Shown here: piece by piece, positions 33,364 to 34,446 of the stretch
How the letters are laid out: each line of letters starts with the position of its first letter
Numbering within the stretch: position 1 is the first letter of the stretch
IMG/VR virus record: IMGVR_UViG_3300036770_001464
Span: 1-34,446 of that record
Reading direction: 5' to 3' (one strand)
From: a virus
DNA length: 34,446 nucleotides
Position numbers and translations under genes: made by a program
The notes under the pieces: model-generated
Told to the model about the DNA's origin: nothing
The model's database searches: none
The model's input: the letters and a program-made list of their open reading frames with translations, nothing else

Positions 33364-33413
33364 CCGACATGGGCAGACATTAGAAAAGAAAAGATTAAAG
33401 GGGTAATGTAAGT

Positions 33414-33638
33414 ATGGGAAGTAATATTAATTGGATAGATGAAAGAAGTCCTTTTAAAAGAGAAAAAGAATATTTAGATAATAGTAATACTAATAAAGCA
33501 TGGAAAACTATTATTAATGTTTTTGAAGATATTAAGTGTGATGCCTGCACAAGAAGAATTAAAAAAGGCCAAAAGATTTTGATCCATTCTGAAACAAGTT
33601 CAAAAATGCATTTAGCCAAGGACTGCAAATTATGGTGA
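33414..33638 (+). CDS. Small protein with Cys/His motif, unknown
   Basis: This is a 74-residue protein starting MGSNINWIDERSPFKREKEY. Its second half has CDACTRRIKKGQKILIHSETSSKMHLAKDC, a possible zinc site (CxxC ... H ... C) resembling the LIM/PARP-type zinc ribbons of some phage proteins. AAAGGGG (33397-33403) precedes the ATG, with a longer spacer than usual. It opens the left-arm operon of small genes. No function can be assigned. Confidence 0.6.
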   Translation: MGSNINWIDERSPFKREKEYLDNSNTNKAWKTIINVFEDIKCDACTRRIKKGQKILIHSETSSKMHLAKDCKLW

Positions 33639-33742
33639 TTAAATACATTATTGGTGGCTGTGCATTAGGAATAATCTTAGGTAATTTAACAATAGGCATA
33701 GGTGCTGCTATGGCTTTATATTTTTGGAGGAATACTAAATGA
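33632..33742 (+). CDS. Tiny glycine-rich membrane peptide
   Basis: This 36-residue peptide is nearly all one hydrophobic helix with glycine zippers (GGCALGIILGNLTIGIGAAMALYFW) between short polar ends. It starts inside the end of the previous gene (ATG 33632, or GTG 33635 as GTGA) and ends as ATGA into the next gene, both signs of coupling. Peptides of this type can oligomerise in membranes; whether it is a toxin, holin-like or exclusion peptide is unknown. Confidence 0.6.
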   Translation: MVIKYIIGGCALGIILGNLTIGIGAAMALYFWRNTK

Positions 33743-33984
33743 AAGAAGTAGGACTTCAAAGTAGATTTTGGAAACATAATAAGCCAGAAGAATTAAATCA
33801 AATGACTGATGAACAAGTCTTGCAGATTATTGATGAATACCTTGAAAGATACATTGAAGGTTTTGAAAAGCGTAATCCTGGTCAAGACCTACCAAACATA
33901 GGTACAACTTTGGCGGAAGTCAGAAATAAAAGAACCAATATATCTAAGAAACCAATTATTCCTGGGAGAAGATCCTATGAATGA
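33739..33984 (+). CDS. Small helical protein, unknown
   Basis: This 81-residue protein has an amphipathic helix-rich N-terminus (NQMTDEQVLQIIDEYLERYIEGFEKRNPGQDLPNIGTTLAEVRNKRTN). GGAGG (33726-33730) is a strong ribosome binding site, also a potential pairing site for the CCUCC-loop RNA. The start overlaps the previous stop (ATGA), and the stop overlaps the next candidate gene. No family is recognised. Confidence 0.6.
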   Translation: MKEVGLQSRFWKHNKPEELNQMTDEQVLQIIDEYLERYIEGFEKRNPGQDLPNIGTTLAEVRNKRTNISKKPIIPGRRSYE

Positions 33985-34153
33985 ACCAAGAAGATATTTT
34001 GCTAAATGGTTAAGAGGAGAACTAATGTCTATTAATAAAGAAGAAGATTTTAAGCCTATTGAGGTTAAGAATGGTCAAGTAATCCGCTCAAATAAAAGCG
34101 GTACTGTTAGAACAATTCTTGGCGCTATAAAAGATTTGAGGAAGAATAAATGA
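33977..34153 (+). CDS. Small basic protein, unknown
   Basis: This is a 58-residue protein from ATG 33977, or 42 residues from ATG 34025, which has the better ribosome binding site (AGAGGAGA). The sequence MSINKEEDFKPIEVKNGQVI ... SGTVRTILGAIKDLRKNK contains a small beta/helix unit. It ends on an ATGA overlap with the next gene. Too short to be found by simple length filters, but the overlaps on both sides argue that it is real. Confidence 0.5.
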   Translation: MNEPRRYFAKWLRGELMSINKEEDFKPIEVKNGQVIRSNKSGTVRTILGAIKDLRKNK

Positions 34154-34335
34154 ATACCTGGAGTATAATAGAAGGCGATATAGTTTTGTCTTCAGATGAT
34201 GAAGAACAAATGCAATTTGCAAATGCCTGGATTTTAAATCTTGTGCAGCAAATTAGACTACAAGTGATAGAGGAGTTAGAAAATGGGAGGAGCGTCGTAT
34301 CCGATGAACCTGAACAACAAGAACCCCCTTGCTGA
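34150..34335 (+). CDS. Small acidic protein, unknown
   Basis: This is a 61-residue protein (MNTWSIIEGDIVLSSDDEEQ ... LENGRSVVSDEPEQQEPPC) with a helical core (FANAWILNLVQQIRLQVIEEL). GAGGAAG (34138-34144) precedes the ATG. Its last 53 bases overlap, in a different frame, the gene that spans the join. No family is recognised. Confidence 0.55.
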   Translation: MNTWSIIEGDIVLSSDDEEQMQFANAWILNLVQQIRLQVIEELENGRSVVSDEPEQQEPPC

Positions 34336-34444
34336 AGAGTTAAAGGGCGTAGCAGCAGCATTAGAAAATGCAATTGAGCAATTAGATTTTCTCATTCAAG
34401 GTATGTTAGTTGAATGCGATTGTGAGGATGGCTGTTGTAAATAA
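34283..34444 (+). CDS. Join-spanning small acidic Cys-rich protein
   Basis: This 53-residue protein begins MGGASYPMNLNNKNPLAEEL and continues as a helix (ALENAIEQLDFLIQGMLVE) to a CDCEDGCCK end. AGGAG (34271-34275) lies eight bases before the ATG. It overlaps the previous gene by 53 bases in another frame. Its stop overlaps the DUF6065-like gene start, visible in the left copy at 123-127. The four cysteines at the end could bind metal. Confidence 0.6.
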   Translation: MGGASYPMNLNNKNPLAEELKGVAAALENAIEQLDFLIQGMLVECDCEDGCCK

Positions 34445-34446
34445 TG
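34320..34446. repeat. Terminal redundancy, right copy
   Basis: Identical to bases 1-127. See the left copy: the window is a closed circle of about 34,319 bp with one k-mer-sized overlap. Confidence 0.95.

Noticed and set aside
33120-33383. 87-residue open frame beginning MMKIASS
   Set aside because: It runs through the terminator, a consensus promoter and structured RNA, has no good ribosome binding site (its start lies in the CCTCC hairpin) and shows no domain. The frame is probably chance.

Overview
The window is one complete small double-stranded DNA tailed-phage genome, read entirely from the plus strand. The first 127 bases are identical to the last 127, so the sequence closes into a circle of about 34,319 bp, and a small gene runs across the join. 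The order of genes (small and large terminase, HK97-type portal, U35 prohead protease, HK97-fold capsid, connectors, tail tube, frameshifted tail-assembly chaperone, tape measure, minor tail proteins) is that of a siphovirus with an HK97-type head. The DNA is AT-rich. The minor tail, small membrane, M15 peptidase and transglycosylase types resemble those of phages of Gram-positive actinobacteria, especially uncultured freshwater ones; that host assignment is an inference. No integrase, repressor, tRNA, DNA polymerase, primase, helicase or recombinase was recognised, so replication probably depends on the host.

Layout. (1) About 33,336 through the join to 1,929: small unknown proteins, a DUF6065-like protein and a GT4 glycosyltransferase in a tightly overlapped operon. 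(2) 1,926-4,892: a consensus promoter followed by small zinc-binding proteins, an endonuclease VII-like nuclease, a membrane protein, a zinc-ribbon/helix-turn-helix protein and an HNH nuclease. (3) 4,893-7,875: a non-coding gap (possible cos region), terminase small subunit, a three-repeat S1-domain protein and the large terminase. (4) 7,884-12,700: a membrane peptide, a small virion protein and a 1,440-residue fibre with collagen-like and YadA-like repeats. The fibre sits unusually inside the head module. (5) 12,715-17,220: portal, protease (with an internal start) and capsid, the last with its own promoter and terminator. (6) 17,339-25,497: connectors, two tandem tail-tube paralogues, the chaperone pair with a CCCAAAT slippery site, tape measure and minor tail proteins. 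(7) 25,517-31,424: a polyproline PPPVA-repeat protein, then a decoration-like cluster of four oxygenase/cupin-like enzymes, a UDP-sugar dehydrogenase and a fucosyltransferase-like protein. (8) 31,421-33,049: lysis genes (holin-like proteins, M15 endopeptidase, secreted transglycosylase). (9) 33,046-33,413: a dense regulatory region with three promoters, one clear terminator and candidate small RNAs.

The most striking points are two. First, a free-standing promoter-to-terminator unit (about 33,082-33,165) would make an RNA of about 80 nt that shows CCUCC, the anti-Shine-Dalgarno sequence, in a hairpin loop, in a phage that also encodes an S1-domain protein. Second, prolyl-hydroxylase-like oxygenases and sugar enzymes lie next to a collagen-like fibre and an extensin-like polyproline protein, which suggests (but does not prove) hydroxylation and glycosylation of the virion. 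Functions below are read from sequence motifs and memory of families; no database search was possible.
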